Shown in pieces: positions 8,850 through 18,024 of a stretch of DNA of 18,024 nucleotides (position 1 is its first letter; the number at the start of each line of letters is the position of its first letter). The stretch covers positions 1 through 18,024 of the forward strand of contig JANDJZ010000824.1 in assembly GCA_027943245.1 (NCBI GenBank), in the 5' to 3' direction. The notes beneath the pieces are model-generated. The model was not told the origin of the DNA. It ran no database searches and saw only the letters and a program-made list of their open reading frames with translations. Origin of the DNA: Acanthamoeba sp. SK_2022b. Taxonomy: Eukaryota > Discosea > Longamoebia > Acanthamoebidae. A program made the position numbers and the translations under genes.

Positions 8850-11097
8850 TCACATGGCCTTGTACGCTCGGGCGTTCAAGCGGACGTCCAATATGAAGGG
8901 CACGCGTGTAGTCATCTCCGCCACGCACGTTTGCGTGACGGGACACGCCATCTTGACCACACACGGATACGAGACAGAGTGAGCGGGCAGTGGTCGCGGT
9001 CGAGGCAGAAATGGGGCGCGTACGAGCTGGACGCGCTGAAGAGAGGGAGGCGCGCGCTGGGCCAGGGCGGCGAGGCAGGCGTCGTCGAAGGGCGCCACGC
9101 GCTGGACCGTGAGCTTCTCTAGTCGCGGACAGTGGTCGAGCACGGCCGCCAGCGCGGGCTCGTCAAAGGCGACCGCGGGACCGACCACCGCGACCATCCT
9201 CGCCGCCCGTCCGCCGCCGCTCGCAAAGAACCGCCGTAGCCCATGCGACGTCACGGCGCTGGCGTTCCCGAAGGTGAGCGCCAGCGTAGACCAGCGCACG
9301 CCGACCAACTCGGCAAGCTCGTCGTCGGTTGTCAGCAGCGGGCCGTAGATGCCCACCGACTCGAGCCGCGGACAGGCCTCGGCCAGCGCCTGGCCAACCA
9401 CGCACGGCGTGGTGACACAGAGCGGGAGAGGAGGGGGCGTGGGGGGGGGGGTTAGCGAACGAACCTTGACGCCCTCGACCGTCACTTCGGTGCCATCGAT
9501 CCGAAAGACGCGGAGGCGCGAGCGCGGGAGGTCCCTGTGGCCGCGGCAGAACGCTTGGACGAGCTCGTCGTCGAACGCGGTCTGGACGAAGCTGAGCTCC
9601 TCGAGCTGTGGCATCTCCCTGCCGAGGGCCTCCACGTCGCCTCCGGACAGCGTCGACCCCTCGAGGCTGAGCGAGGTCAGACTGCTCGTGGCGTGGCCCA
9701 TCGGCGACGCCGAGAAGAACGTGGACGGGAGGGAGTAGTTGGTCAACCCGAGGCTGCGCAAGTGGGGGAAGCGGCTCCACAGGTCCGAGAACAGCGTGGC
9801 CGGTTCGATCTGGCCGTCGACCTCGTCGTCTGGGCCGCCGTCGCCGCCACCGCCGTCCAACTCGAGCGTCTCGAGGCGCGAGAGCGCCGTGAGCTGCGGC
9901 AGATGTTGGTAGGATACGCCCAGGTAGTCCACCTGGCGCAGCGCCCGTCCGTGCTCGCACACGCTTCCGAGCAGGGTCGACGACGACGAAGACGATGCCT
10001 CGGTGTGGCGCGGCTCGAACTGGACGCCGGTCGCGCACTTGACGGTGGCCAGGTTGGGGCATCGCCGCACGAGCATGTCCAGCCCGCGATCGTCGATCTC
10101 GTCCAGCGAGAGCTCCTCCAAACGCGGGCCGCACCTGGTGACCAGCCACGACACAAACGCGCGTGCGTGAGGGGAGAGAGGAGTGGGCCCTCCTGATTCC
10201 ATTTCACTGGAAGGCGTACTCGCGAGAGATGAGCTCCACAATGGCGGCGTAGTAGACCGTCCTGACCTGCATCTCCAAGGCCAGCGCCCGCAGGCTGGCA
10301 CCGCACTTGCCTATCAGCTGCTTCACGGCGACCATCCACTCTGCGCGAACCACGAGCGAATGGATGAGATGCCGATGCCGGTGGCGACGAGCAGCGCTGA
10401 CCCCCCGGGGAAGGGCTGCCCACCACCCTCGGCCACGCGGAAATGGAGAACATTGGTCCACTTGGCCCTCAACCGAAACTCTTCGAAATCCTCCCGCATG
10501 TGCTGGACACACAGGCACACGACCTACTCTTGGGGGACAGTCGAATGGAACATGTAAGCCGAGGCGTGCCCGTAGCGAGCGGGCGGGTGAAAGTGCCTGG
10601 GGAGTGATGTGAGGACAGTCGCGAATGCTGAGCGCCTTGAGGTGCGGGCACCATTGCATTAACATCTGCACGCCTTGATTGGTGACCAGCTGCAGATGGT
10701 GCAGTTCTGCTCGCCGCACCTGCGCGTGTGTGAGTGAGACCATGGAGGCGCAGGCGCGCCAGCGACAACGGTACCGCGGTGCCAAAGGAGATGCAGAGCC
10801 GGCCCAGATGCTCGTTCAGCAGCCGCGTGCAGACGCGGCCGCTGGTGAACTTCAACTCGCGCCACACGTGGGCCGTGCGCACGGCCTGTCGCGGCGAGAG
10901 TGAGCGTTCGTCTACAAGGTTCGAAGTCGAGCTTCTTGTCGGGGCCGTACGGTGTGCCACGAAGAACAGACCGTGGACAATTGCAAGGCGTGCAGGGGAG
11001 GAAGGTGGGACAGCACCATCGCCTCCACCTCACGCGGGAGCGCATGCCACCCAAGCGAGCCACCCAAAGTCAGGTTCCCTCCGCTGGTGTGGTTCAT
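8850..11097 (-). CDS. F-box / leucine-rich-repeat protein, eight exons
   Basis: The likely role is substrate recognition in an SCF ubiquitin ligase (family knowledge). Exons are 11097-10951, 10885-10775, 10719-10597, 10523-10427, 10340-10208, 10134-9465, 9389-9024 and 8951-8850, giving about 582 residues in frame. Exon 1 holds the F-box (WHALPREVEAMVLSHLPP followed by LSTVCSSW, about residues 15-47). The rest is LRRs of the AMN1/FBXL type, for example CPHLKALSIRDCPHITPQ, CGPRLEELSLDEIDDRG, HLRSLGLTNY, MPQLEELSFVQTAF, CPRLESVGIYG and CPRLEKLTVQRV. The third intron (10596-10524) keeps the LRR pattern only if it has a GC donor. The last intron (9023-8952) is less certain, since reading through it is also open. 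The start could instead be the upstream ATG at 11139; the chosen one lies just before the F-box. Confidence 0.85.
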
Positions 11098-11252
11098 TTT
11101 CTTGTGATTTGCTTTTTTGTGTTTCCGTATGTTCTTCATTTTTTCCCCTCTTGTCGGTGGCGAGAACGAGGAAGGCCGAATTGAGTTCCATCAATCCATT
11201 CCACACACCGATTCACGAAGAGACCCGTGTCCGGATCGAACAGCTGCACAAC
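11098..11252. promoter_or_regulatory. short divergent promoter region
   Basis: The F-box gene (minus) and the zinc-finger gene (plus) start only 155 nt apart, so both 5' leaders and promoters must fit here or overlap the genes. A T-rich stretch at 11098-11155 is the main feature. No TATA box or known operator is recognised. Confidence 0.45.
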
Positions 11253-11589
11253 ATGGGAAAGGGTAATGCTCAGCAGGCCGCTCAGAAGCGCGAGCGCAAT
11301 GCGAAGAAGAACGCCACCTCGTCCGCATCGAGCCAGCTCAAATCCAACGAGAAGGCCCTCAGCATCATCTGCAACATCTGCAAGGTACGAGAACCACCCA
11401 TCTCGTGTGAATCCTCCATTCGAGACAATATTTAGATTGCTATTCGGATGCTGATTTAATTTTCTATCTTTATATAATTAGCAAACGTTCTTGTGCACGT
11501 CGAACCCCAAGACTCTGAAGGAGCACGCCGACAACAAGCACGCCAAGAACACCTTTGCTCAGTGCTTCCCGTCCCTGCCTCCTCAGTAA
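11253..11589 (+). CDS. small C2H2-type zinc-finger protein, ZNF706 / At2g23090 family
   Basis: There are two exons, 11253-11384 and 11482-11589, split by an AT-rich GT-AG intron in phase 0. The product is 79 residues, close to the family's usual 75-80. The N-terminus MGKGNAQQAAQKRERNAKKN is the basic 4F5/SERF-like part, and the C-terminus has a finger CNICKQTF followed by LKEHADNKHAKN and ends in CFPSLPPQ. The plant homologue At2g23090 has the same order (MGGGNAQK..., CxxC, HxxxKH, CFP). Molecular function is poorly known; members have been linked to translation and protein aggregation. A transposon begins 164 nt after the stop and may affect its 3' end. Confidence 0.92.
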
Positions 11590-11756
11590 TTAAGATGTGG
11601 ATTAAATTTCTAGAGTGCGAGATGACGGATGAACAGAGGCAAACGATCGTCGCCCGCATGGAGGAATGGATGGAGGAAAGGCTCTTGTACAGGAGAGACA
11701 ATGCTTTGCGGCATGGGTTTACAAAAGACAGCCATTCCTCAAATCCTTGCGTTTAA

Positions 11757-11770
11757 GGGGCCAGTACTCT
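11757..11770 (+). repeat. left terminal inverted repeat of the transposon
   Basis: GGGGCCAGTACTCT, directly after TTAA. It is an exact 14-base inverted match to the right end. An imperfect inner block (11781-11792) extends the similarity to about 36 nt. Confidence 0.92.
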
Positions 11771-11978
11771 TTTTTTTGGATGACCGTGGGCGCTTTCAAA
11801 ACTAAAGGTCGCCTGACGCCGGCCAGCCGACCGCCACAAACCCACGCCTACCAAAGAATGTGGGTAATGTTTGACTGGTTCAGTGCAAATAAACGAATTT
11901 ATTAGAGGAAGCTTTGGAGACCCAAACACAGGCGCAGTTTCACCACGCTACTGTACCAACGAAGGAGAAGGCAAGAGG

Positions 11979-14900
11979 ATGTTCGTGATTCCCACCTCAG
12001 AGGACCTGAGGCGAGCGAGGCTTGATAGAAAGAACAAGAGAGAAAGAGAGAAGAGAGCTGAGCTTCGACGGGTAAAGGAAGCAGAAAAAGTAGAAAGACA
12101 GAGGCGGGAAAATGATGACCGAGAGCAAAGAAGGGAGAGAAAGAGAGAGCAACGACAAGAGAAAGAAAGGGTAAAGGAGAGAGAACGAGAGATCGCGGCC
12201 AGGATTGATACAGCTGTTCAGGCCGTTGCCACCAAGCTGACCGCGGCCAAGGAGAGAGACAAAGAGAGCCGGCAGAAGATGAGCGAGCTGCAAGTCCAAC
12301 TTTGACACAACAAGCAACAGCTCAACGAGGTGGAGAAGAGATGGGCGCAAACCAACAAGCAGCTTGTTGAGGTACAACAAGCTCTGCTGCTGGCTGAGAA
12401 ACACGTGCAGCGAGAGAAAGAGGAACGAGAAAAGCGGCTGGCGGCGTGGGCTGACCACAAGAAGGCCCTTCACCAGAATGCCTCACCAGCACCTGCACAC
12501 GCGCCACAGACTCGGCAGCGTGAGCGGGACCAGCCCCGCCATCTTTGGGCGCTCGTTGAGTTGCGGCAGCTTGCTGCCTTCTTCCCGCTCCTCGCCTGCC
12601 CTTTTTGCCTCCAGCTCACACTCCGCTGTGTGCGCTGGCGAGAGACCAACAGAAGCTTCTCCACCACTCTTCGCTGCAGCAAGGAGGACTGCTCGTTTGA
12701 GGTGGTCTTCAATTCAACCTCTCGCCTCGTCTCCAATGGCCACCGCCGTGATGCACCTACTCGTCTCGCCGTTGCCTGGTGTGTGCACGCTGTCGGCTTT
12801 GAAAGGCTTGAAAGCATCTTTGCCTTGGCAGACGGCGTGCCATTGGTCAGCAAGACCAACTACGCCCGGCTCATGCGCGTCTTGGTACTTGCTCTTCTCT
12901 TCTTTATTTTTTTTTTTTTTCCTTATTCATTGACACAACGCAACTATTGCGCACAGGTTGCTCCGGCGTTGTCCACAATGACCGATGTCTCCTGTAACAA
13001 GCAGCTACAACGCCTGCAAGGGCGCAAACATGCAAACATCGTCCTTGACACACGCTACTCTTCTCGACACAAACATGCCAACGAGATAACAACTGTTGTC
13101 CGCGATGGAGACACAAGTACAATCCTCTTCTTCCCTCCCCTTATTCTCAGCCCCTCGGCACACCTTTGTTCTCACTTCTTACGCCCCCCCCCTCCTAGGT
13201 GGGCGCCAGGGTGCTGGTGGCATCGTGGCCCGTGTCCACTTACTCAAGGACACAGGCTCTGGTGCGCACCAGCATCCCTTGCGCACCTATACAGGGACTT
13301 CAAGCACGGCAGAGGGCGACGCAACAGAGCAAGCTCTTACCTATTTGGTGGTACGTACCTTGTTGCATCTTCACTCTTGCACAACCTCAGCTCTTCCTCC
13401 TCCTTTAGGAACAAGGTGTGCAACTGTCGTCGGTGACTGCTGATGGTGACACAGAGCTTGCTGGTGTCATTGCCGCAGCATGCCCCAAGGGCAACGTGAC
13501 CATCAACCGCGACCCGAACCACTATGCCAAGGGCCTTGCGAATCACGTGACAGCTTTGTGTGACGACCACCCAGCCCTAAAGGTTATCGTCTCGAGTCTC
13601 AAGGCACATTTCCTTATTGGTATTTTTTTCCTTTCATGTTTTGCACAATGTTTCAAAAACAAACTAACTGTCGTGACCTTTTTCTCAGGTATCAAGAAGT
13701 ATCCACAAAATGAGCCAGGGTTCACGACCCATATGAAGGCCTTTGTGCCTCACATTATGGACACGCACCACCGGTGGTGCTCACACAAACCAGTACAGAC
13801 CCTACCAAAGGTGTGGTGATCTCTCAAATCATTTTAAAATCTTGTGTTGGGCTAATTTGTTTGTAGGTTGATCTGATTGAGCACAGGGAGGCAATAAAAG
13901 AGCTGGAAGAGCTCATCACTGGCTACATTGAAGACTGTCAACGCTACATACACGGCTATTCTACAATCCAACTTGAGTCGGTCAATGGAACAGCTGCCAA
14001 GCGGGTGGACAAGCAGCGAAATTGGACAGTCATGTATTCTGCCCTCTTTGATGCGGGGATCCTGGAGCGCAACGAAGGTGTTTATTTTAATATTTTTATT
14101 TTTTTTATTTTTTTTAAGACTAAATCTTCGTTTTTTCTATTTCGTGTCCATTTAGGCAGCAACTTGTTGATGGACATCTACACCCAGCTTGGCTTTCATG
14201 TTTCTGCAGCTCAACGTCACCACTGGAAGAAGCTGGTTGAAACATGTGAGAAGTGGGATGCCTTCAAGCGCCAACCAGACATTCAACAGAAGCGTGGGCT
14301 CTATAAAAGAGCAGCACAAAAAGAAACTGGCACGTGTTACTCTTTACTCCTTCTCTCCACGCAAGGCCAGCACACAACACTCACTTATCATTTTTTCCCC
14401 CACAACACAGAGCGACGGCATGACTTTGCGAAACGACGGAAAAAGCCAGTCTACGGCACAGGCCAAATTGCAACATGGGTGGAGAGAACCATTTGCACTC
14501 ACCGCATTCGTGAATGTATGTGTTTGGATCTTCTCTTTTTGTGTTGTTCACTCACTCTTTTTGATTACAGTGTGTGTGGATCACCTCAAGGCCTACTTGC
14601 GCCACCACAACCGCCGATTTCCAAGCAATGGGAGAAAGGCACACCTCCTTCAGCTGGTCAAAGATGCGATTGCTGGCCTTCCTGACCCTGCACCTTCCAG
14701 CGGGAAGACGTCAGCACCATCTACATCTACGTCAACATCTTTGACATCTTCCTCTTCTTCATCTGCGCCTTCCTCAACTTCCCCACTCTTTCCTCCAGCC
14801 TCTTCATCAACATCTTCGTCTCCATCTCCTTCTCTTTCAGATTCCTCCTCATCTACTTCCACCTCCCTACCTTCTCAGCCACGCAAGCGAAAACGATCTC

Positions 14901-15302
14901 CTGCAGCTCCTGCTTATGTGTGTGCTTGGCCTGATTGTGGCCGCACTTACACCTACAAGGCCTGGCTTGACCGCCATACCCGCACCCATGAGCCAGCAGT
15001 GACGCCAGCTGAACCTACACACGTGGCGGCATCAGCAACCACAACGACCATTACAACAGCACCAAGTTCTCCTTCGCCACACCCACCCCCCCAGAGGCGT
15101 ATGTCCTGCTTTTTTTCGTCTTCTGTTTTTTTTTTTTTTTTTTTCATACTCATTATGATCTCTCTACAGGTGAGCGGATTGTCTTTCAGTCAATCTTTGA
15201 TGAAGAGTACCTCCACGACATAAACCCGGACTTCATTCTGACCGACTTGGGATTGAATGGCACGGAAGCACCGCCGATCGAGCTGCCTGACCTTGTCGAC
15301 TG
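11979..15302 (+). pseudogene. transposase gene (DDE type), ten exons, with one in-frame TGA
   Basis: Exons in one frame: 11979-12884, 12957-13116, 13199-13350, 13409-13619, 13689-13810, 13867-14077, 14156-14329, 14411-14515, 14571-15098 and 15170-15302, about 900 codons. Order: a charged Arg/Glu-rich coiled coil; a zinc ribbon (CPFC at 12597-12608, CSKEDC at 12674-12691); a DDE core with likely acids in NIVLDTRYSS (Asp 13047), TADGDTE (Asp 13442 or 13448) and QLESVN (Glu 13975), plus DPNHYAKGLANH; a SAP-like motif near 14576-14670; a Ser-rich linker; and a perfect C2H2 finger (C-x4-C-x12-H-x3-H, 14914-14990). A TGA at 12303-12305 interrupts the coiled coil; the same frame continues at once. 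Translation from the ATG at 12330 would still give ribbon, core and finger, so activity is open. Intron 14330-14410 needs a GC donor. The 3' end is uncertain; splicing after 15302 may itself create the stop. AATAAA lies at 15420-15425. Confidence 0.78.
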
Positions 15303-15526
15303 GTTCGTTCCTCTTCTTTTCAGCTTTGTCTTTGTCACTCATCATCTGCCTTCCCCTCCGGTAACGCAGACAGGACAGGAGAGCGGGGAGGAATGGGCGC
15401 GAGTATTTTTTTTTATTCCAATAAATAATTTTTCAAATTCTTTTGTTGGCGTGCCTTTTAATCCTACAAAAATCGGGCGCAGCAGTCTCGCCGCTGAAAA
15501 AAAGGCCCACAGTCATTTTTTTCCAG

Positions 15527-15540
15527 AGAGTACTGGCCCC
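15527..15540 (-). repeat. right terminal inverted repeat of the transposon
   Basis: AGAGTACTGGCCCC, directly before TTAA, the exact inverse of the left end. The inner block at 15504-15515 differs from its left partner at two positions. Confidence 0.92.
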
Positions 15541-15544
15541 TTAA

Positions 15545-16038
15545 CATTCAAGGCCCGTTCCTTTGGCCCAAATGAGTGAAGTTCGTAGAGGTGGAAGAAC
15601 AACTCCCACATGCACTTGGTCAAGGCATGAACTGCAGAGGCATAGTGCAGCAGCATATGTTAAAACACTCACCTATGAGCACCAAGCCATTGCATAAAAT
15701 TGTTGGACTTTACCCTCCAACTTGGTATAACCACTCCTACCCAGTTCAAGCATACAGTCAAACCAAAAGTATGCTTGCACAGAAGCAATCCCAGATATCC
15801 TGTAGTCATCAATTTTACTTGTATACAATGCATGTGGTGCATGCTCCTCTTCATGTGTAATGTACTCTTCATCTGATGAGTTGTGAACAGTGTGGGCAAG
15901 GGCATCAGTTAAACAAAAGATCTTCCATGACGCAAGCATGGCAGCACTGGAGGACCATGAAATTCGACAGAACGACGCATTTTGGCGGGAAATTGCACCA
16001 CACCACAACACAGATACAAAAGCAGACAAGATCAGAAG
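15545..16038. other. AT-richer intergenic stretch between the transposon and the coiled-coil gene
   Basis: No intact gene is seen. Composition is clearly poorer in GC than the neighbouring genes. It contains an exon-shaped block on the minus strand (15673-15872), listed separately, and a perfect 9-base inverted repeat CAAGCATAC / GTATGCTTG (15747-15755 and 15769-15777, 13-nt loop). The promoter of the gene starting at 16039 must lie in its right part. Confidence 0.5.
15673..15872 (-). pseudogene. exon-shaped relic, unrecognised
   Basis: On the minus strand this 200-nt block is bordered by a good acceptor (ctcatcag before 15872) and a full-consensus donor (ATAG|GTGAGT at 15673/15672). One frame is open across nearly all of it, including EEYITHEEEHAPHALYTSK and QAYFWFDCMLELGRSGY, and reaches TAG exactly at the donor. 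No family is recognised. No matching neighbouring exon is found within the window, so it may be a fragment of an old mobile element or of a lost gene. Confidence 0.3.
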
Positions 16039-18024
16039 ATGGATGAAGGGAGGTTGGAAGAACAACTGGATGATGAGGGGCTGCCGCGACCATACCTTGT
16101 CGCGGATGCAAGACGAGTGGATAAGGATGAGGGCGAGGACTTTCCTGGCTATGGCAGCAATGGAAATGGGAAGGTCGCAGAGAAGGAGCCACCATCACCC
16201 CGCACACACATCTTACGCGCGTTTACGGCGAGCAATGGCGTCATGACCAAGCCACAATTCACGGCGTTGATGCGTACCTTTGGGATGGGAGATGAGCAGG
16301 CAGAAGTAATCGATCAATTCACCGATGAAGAAGGACGGTGCGTGCCTTCCACCCACGATTTGCCTCCCTTGATTGATCTTGAATTCTTCTCATCTCTTCT
16401 GCCCGCCAGCGTTCCCCAAGCGGCTATCGAACAGTTTCTGGGCTTGACTGGCGAGGAAGACGATAATCTCTTGTCAGAAGGAGAACTGGACGAAACAAAT
16501 GGCGAAGGGCTGGAAGATGGCGACGATAGCTTCGAGGGCGCCAATGGGTCGCTCCTCCTTGCCGACACGAGCGAGGAGCAGCAGGACACCTCGACCGACC
16601 AGTCCGTGGAGGAGCAAACGGCAGCAGACGTTGGGGAGACCGAAGCGCAGCTCCGTATCAAGACTCTACTCAAGGTGCCGCCCAACGCGCCTCCTCGGCT
16701 CCTTCTCTATCTCGTACGCGGACATGGCGCCTTACCTCACCTCATCTTAGGCGAGCGAGAAGCTGGACGCCAAGAACAAGAAGCTCGACGATGACTTCAG
16801 GGCGTACAGGGCCAACGCCAAGAAGGAGATGGGCAAGCTGCAGACCCGCTACGCCAGACTGCAGGAGGACAAGAACGAGCTGGAGGCCGAGGTATGCGCT
16901 CCGCTTCGCCCTCTGTCTCGATAAGTGTCGAGATGTTCGCTGCGCCGCTCTACTTCAGCAACTGAGGCTCGCCTCTTCTCCCAACCAAGTTCAAGAAGAA
17001 GGTGACAATGCTCGAGAGCAGGATACTCGACTTGGCCGCTACATCGAACGAGCAAAAGAAGAAGCTCAAGCTGTTAACCGCGGAGCGAAGTATGCTGCAG
17101 TTGCGCGCCCGCCTAAGCATGGACCTTCACTAAGCTTTTCGCTCGCGTGGCCACGAAACAGAGGACCTGCTGAGAGCCAAAGACTCGCTGTCGAACAAGG
17201 AGGCCGAGATCGAGGCACTCGAGCGGGACCTAAAGGACCTGAAGAGGCAGCTCAAAGAGACGCACAAGCTCAAGGAGGTATAAGACCACTACTCTGCCTC
17301 TGCCTCTCTCCCCCCGTGTCGTGCGTCGTGCTCACCCCGTTTGTGTGTGGGCGCCACAACAGGATCTGAAAGCGAGCGACGACAAACTGGCCGAGCTTCA
17401 GCAGTATCTGTCGGGAAGGGAACAGGCCTGGGATTTCGAGCGGCAGAGCCTAACCAAGGCCATCGAGCAGGCCAAGGCCCTGGCTCAGAACGCGTCGTCG
17501 ATCCCGCATATGGACTCCATGCCCCTCCTGGACACGCAGGTACATATCTTCTTCATCATCTTCGTCTTCTTTGCCGAACACGATGCTCTCGCTCGGACCG
17601 CGCACGAAGCGCTCCTCCTCCAGAAGCTGTCGCGCCGCACTCACCGCACGCCGCACAGTCGCTTTCAGACGAGCTGTTTGGCACGCCGATCGGGGACGAT
17701 AACGGCGACGAGGACGAGGCCGAGTCGCTGATGGTCGTCTCTGGCGACGACGCAGCTGCCGAGGACGAGGCCGAGTCGAGCGAGAAGGAGCCCACCGTCA
17801 CGCAGGCCGAGGCCGACCGACAGCGCGAGGAGCTGCTCGCGCGGGCGAGCGAGCGTGAACAGGACCTGAACCGGCAGCACGACGCGGAGCTCGCCACGCT
17901 GCGCACGGCCATCGAGTCACTCGAGCAGCGCTGTGCCGAGCTGCGCGGGGAGGCGGGCGACCAGGCGCGGAGGCACGAGGCCGAGGTTGCCCGGCTGCGC
18001 GCCGAGAGAGACGGCGTGGAGGCC
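16039..18024 (+). CDS. coiled-coil protein with EF-hand-like N-terminus, 3' end outside window
   Basis: Exons are 16039-16674, 16751-16891, 16990-17089, 17162-17277, 17363-17539 and 17659 to the edge. All are GT-AG and in frame, giving about 434 residues so far. Residues 55-130 hold a calcium-binding-like helix pair (FTASNGVMTKPQFTALMRTF, then VIDQFTDEEGR) with Asn/Asp/Glu-rich loops, though the loops are not canonical EF-hands. Next comes a very acidic stretch (to about 205), then heptad-rich coiled coil (KLDAKNKKLDDDFRAY, ALERDLKDLKRQLKETHKLK, and others). A second acidic insert at about 320-355 is followed by more coiled coil. This layout recalls tethering or scaffold proteins such as golgins or Rab11-FIP-like proteins, but no signature identifies it. 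The ATG at 16039 is the first in frame after the AT-richer stretch; an upstream exon cannot be excluded. Confidence 0.75.

Larger units (their letters stand above)
11753..15544 (+). mobile_element. DNA transposon with TTAA target duplications and terminal inverted repeats
   Basis: The element proper is 11757-15540 (3,784 bp). Its first 14 bases, GGGGCCAGTACTCT, are exactly the inverse of its last 14 (15527-15540). A second block matches in inverted orientation after spacers of 10 and 11 nt: TGACCGTGGGCG at 11781-11792 against GGCCCACAGTCA at 15504-15515. Both ends are flanked by TTAA (11753-11756, 15541-15544), the target-site duplication expected of cut-and-paste elements. TTAA duplications are known for piggyBac and Kolobok. 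The transposase does not look like piggyBac, so Kolobok or a related DDE group is more likely. It sits between a zinc-finger gene and an AT-richer intergenic stretch. Confidence 0.9.

Noticed and set aside
11753..15544. Assignment of the transposon to piggyBac because of TTAA
   Set aside because: The catalytic region (LDTRYSS, TADGDTE, LESVN) and the GGGG...CCCC ends do not fit piggyBac as I know it. Kolobok or a related group is preferred but unproven.
15588..16065. Possible duplication: GGAAGAACAACT occurs near 15593 and again near 16054
   Set aside because: Only about 12 bases match and the flanks diverge at once, so chance is likely.

Overview
The window looks like nuclear DNA of a free-living amoebozoan, most like Acanthamoeba. 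The genes are GC-rich, closely packed on both strands and cut by many short introns. Introns are either AT-rich or filled with long (CA/TG)n tracts. Tyrosine-kinase-like, SH2 and F-box/LRR proteins occur together with a shikimate-pathway enzyme. The species is an inference; no search was run. Exon boundaries below come from splice-site reading plus phase bookkeeping.

Layout. (1) 1-6151, minus strand: a very large multi-exon gene, still open at the left edge. All exon phases can be joined into one frame: a disordered Ser/Pro-rich N-terminus, a kinase-fold domain lacking three catalytic residues, a helical linker, an EF-hand-like segment plus SH2, a PH domain, and the first half of a phospholipase D catalytic region. 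This pseudokinase-SH2-PH-PLD fusion is the most unusual item. (2) 6245-6767, minus: three tRNA genes (Leu-AAG, Arg-ACG, Val-CAC). (3) 7146-8735, plus: a complete six-exon type I DAHP synthase, first step of the shikimate pathway. (4) 8850-11097, minus: an eight-exon F-box/leucine-rich-repeat protein, convergent with DAHP synthase. (5) 11253-11589, plus: a two-exon small zinc-finger protein of the ZNF706/At2g23090 type, divergent from the F-box gene. (6) 11753-15544: a complete-looking DNA transposon, TTAA + 14-bp perfect terminal inverted repeats, carrying a ten-exon DDE-type transposase gene with a zinc ribbon, a SAP-like motif and a C2H2 finger. Its reading frame has one in-frame TGA. (7) 15545-16038: an AT-richer stretch with an exon-shaped relic on the minus strand. 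(8) 16039-18024, plus: the 5' part of a coiled-coil protein with an EF-hand-like N-terminus, running off the right edge.

The genes do not form one pathway. The fusion gene could couple phosphotyrosine recognition to phosphatidic-acid production at membranes; the F-box protein would select ubiquitination substrates; DAHP synthase is metabolic. Four introns in three genes can only be spliced in frame with GC-AG borders, and the (CA)n tracts sit inside introns, often directly against the donor site.
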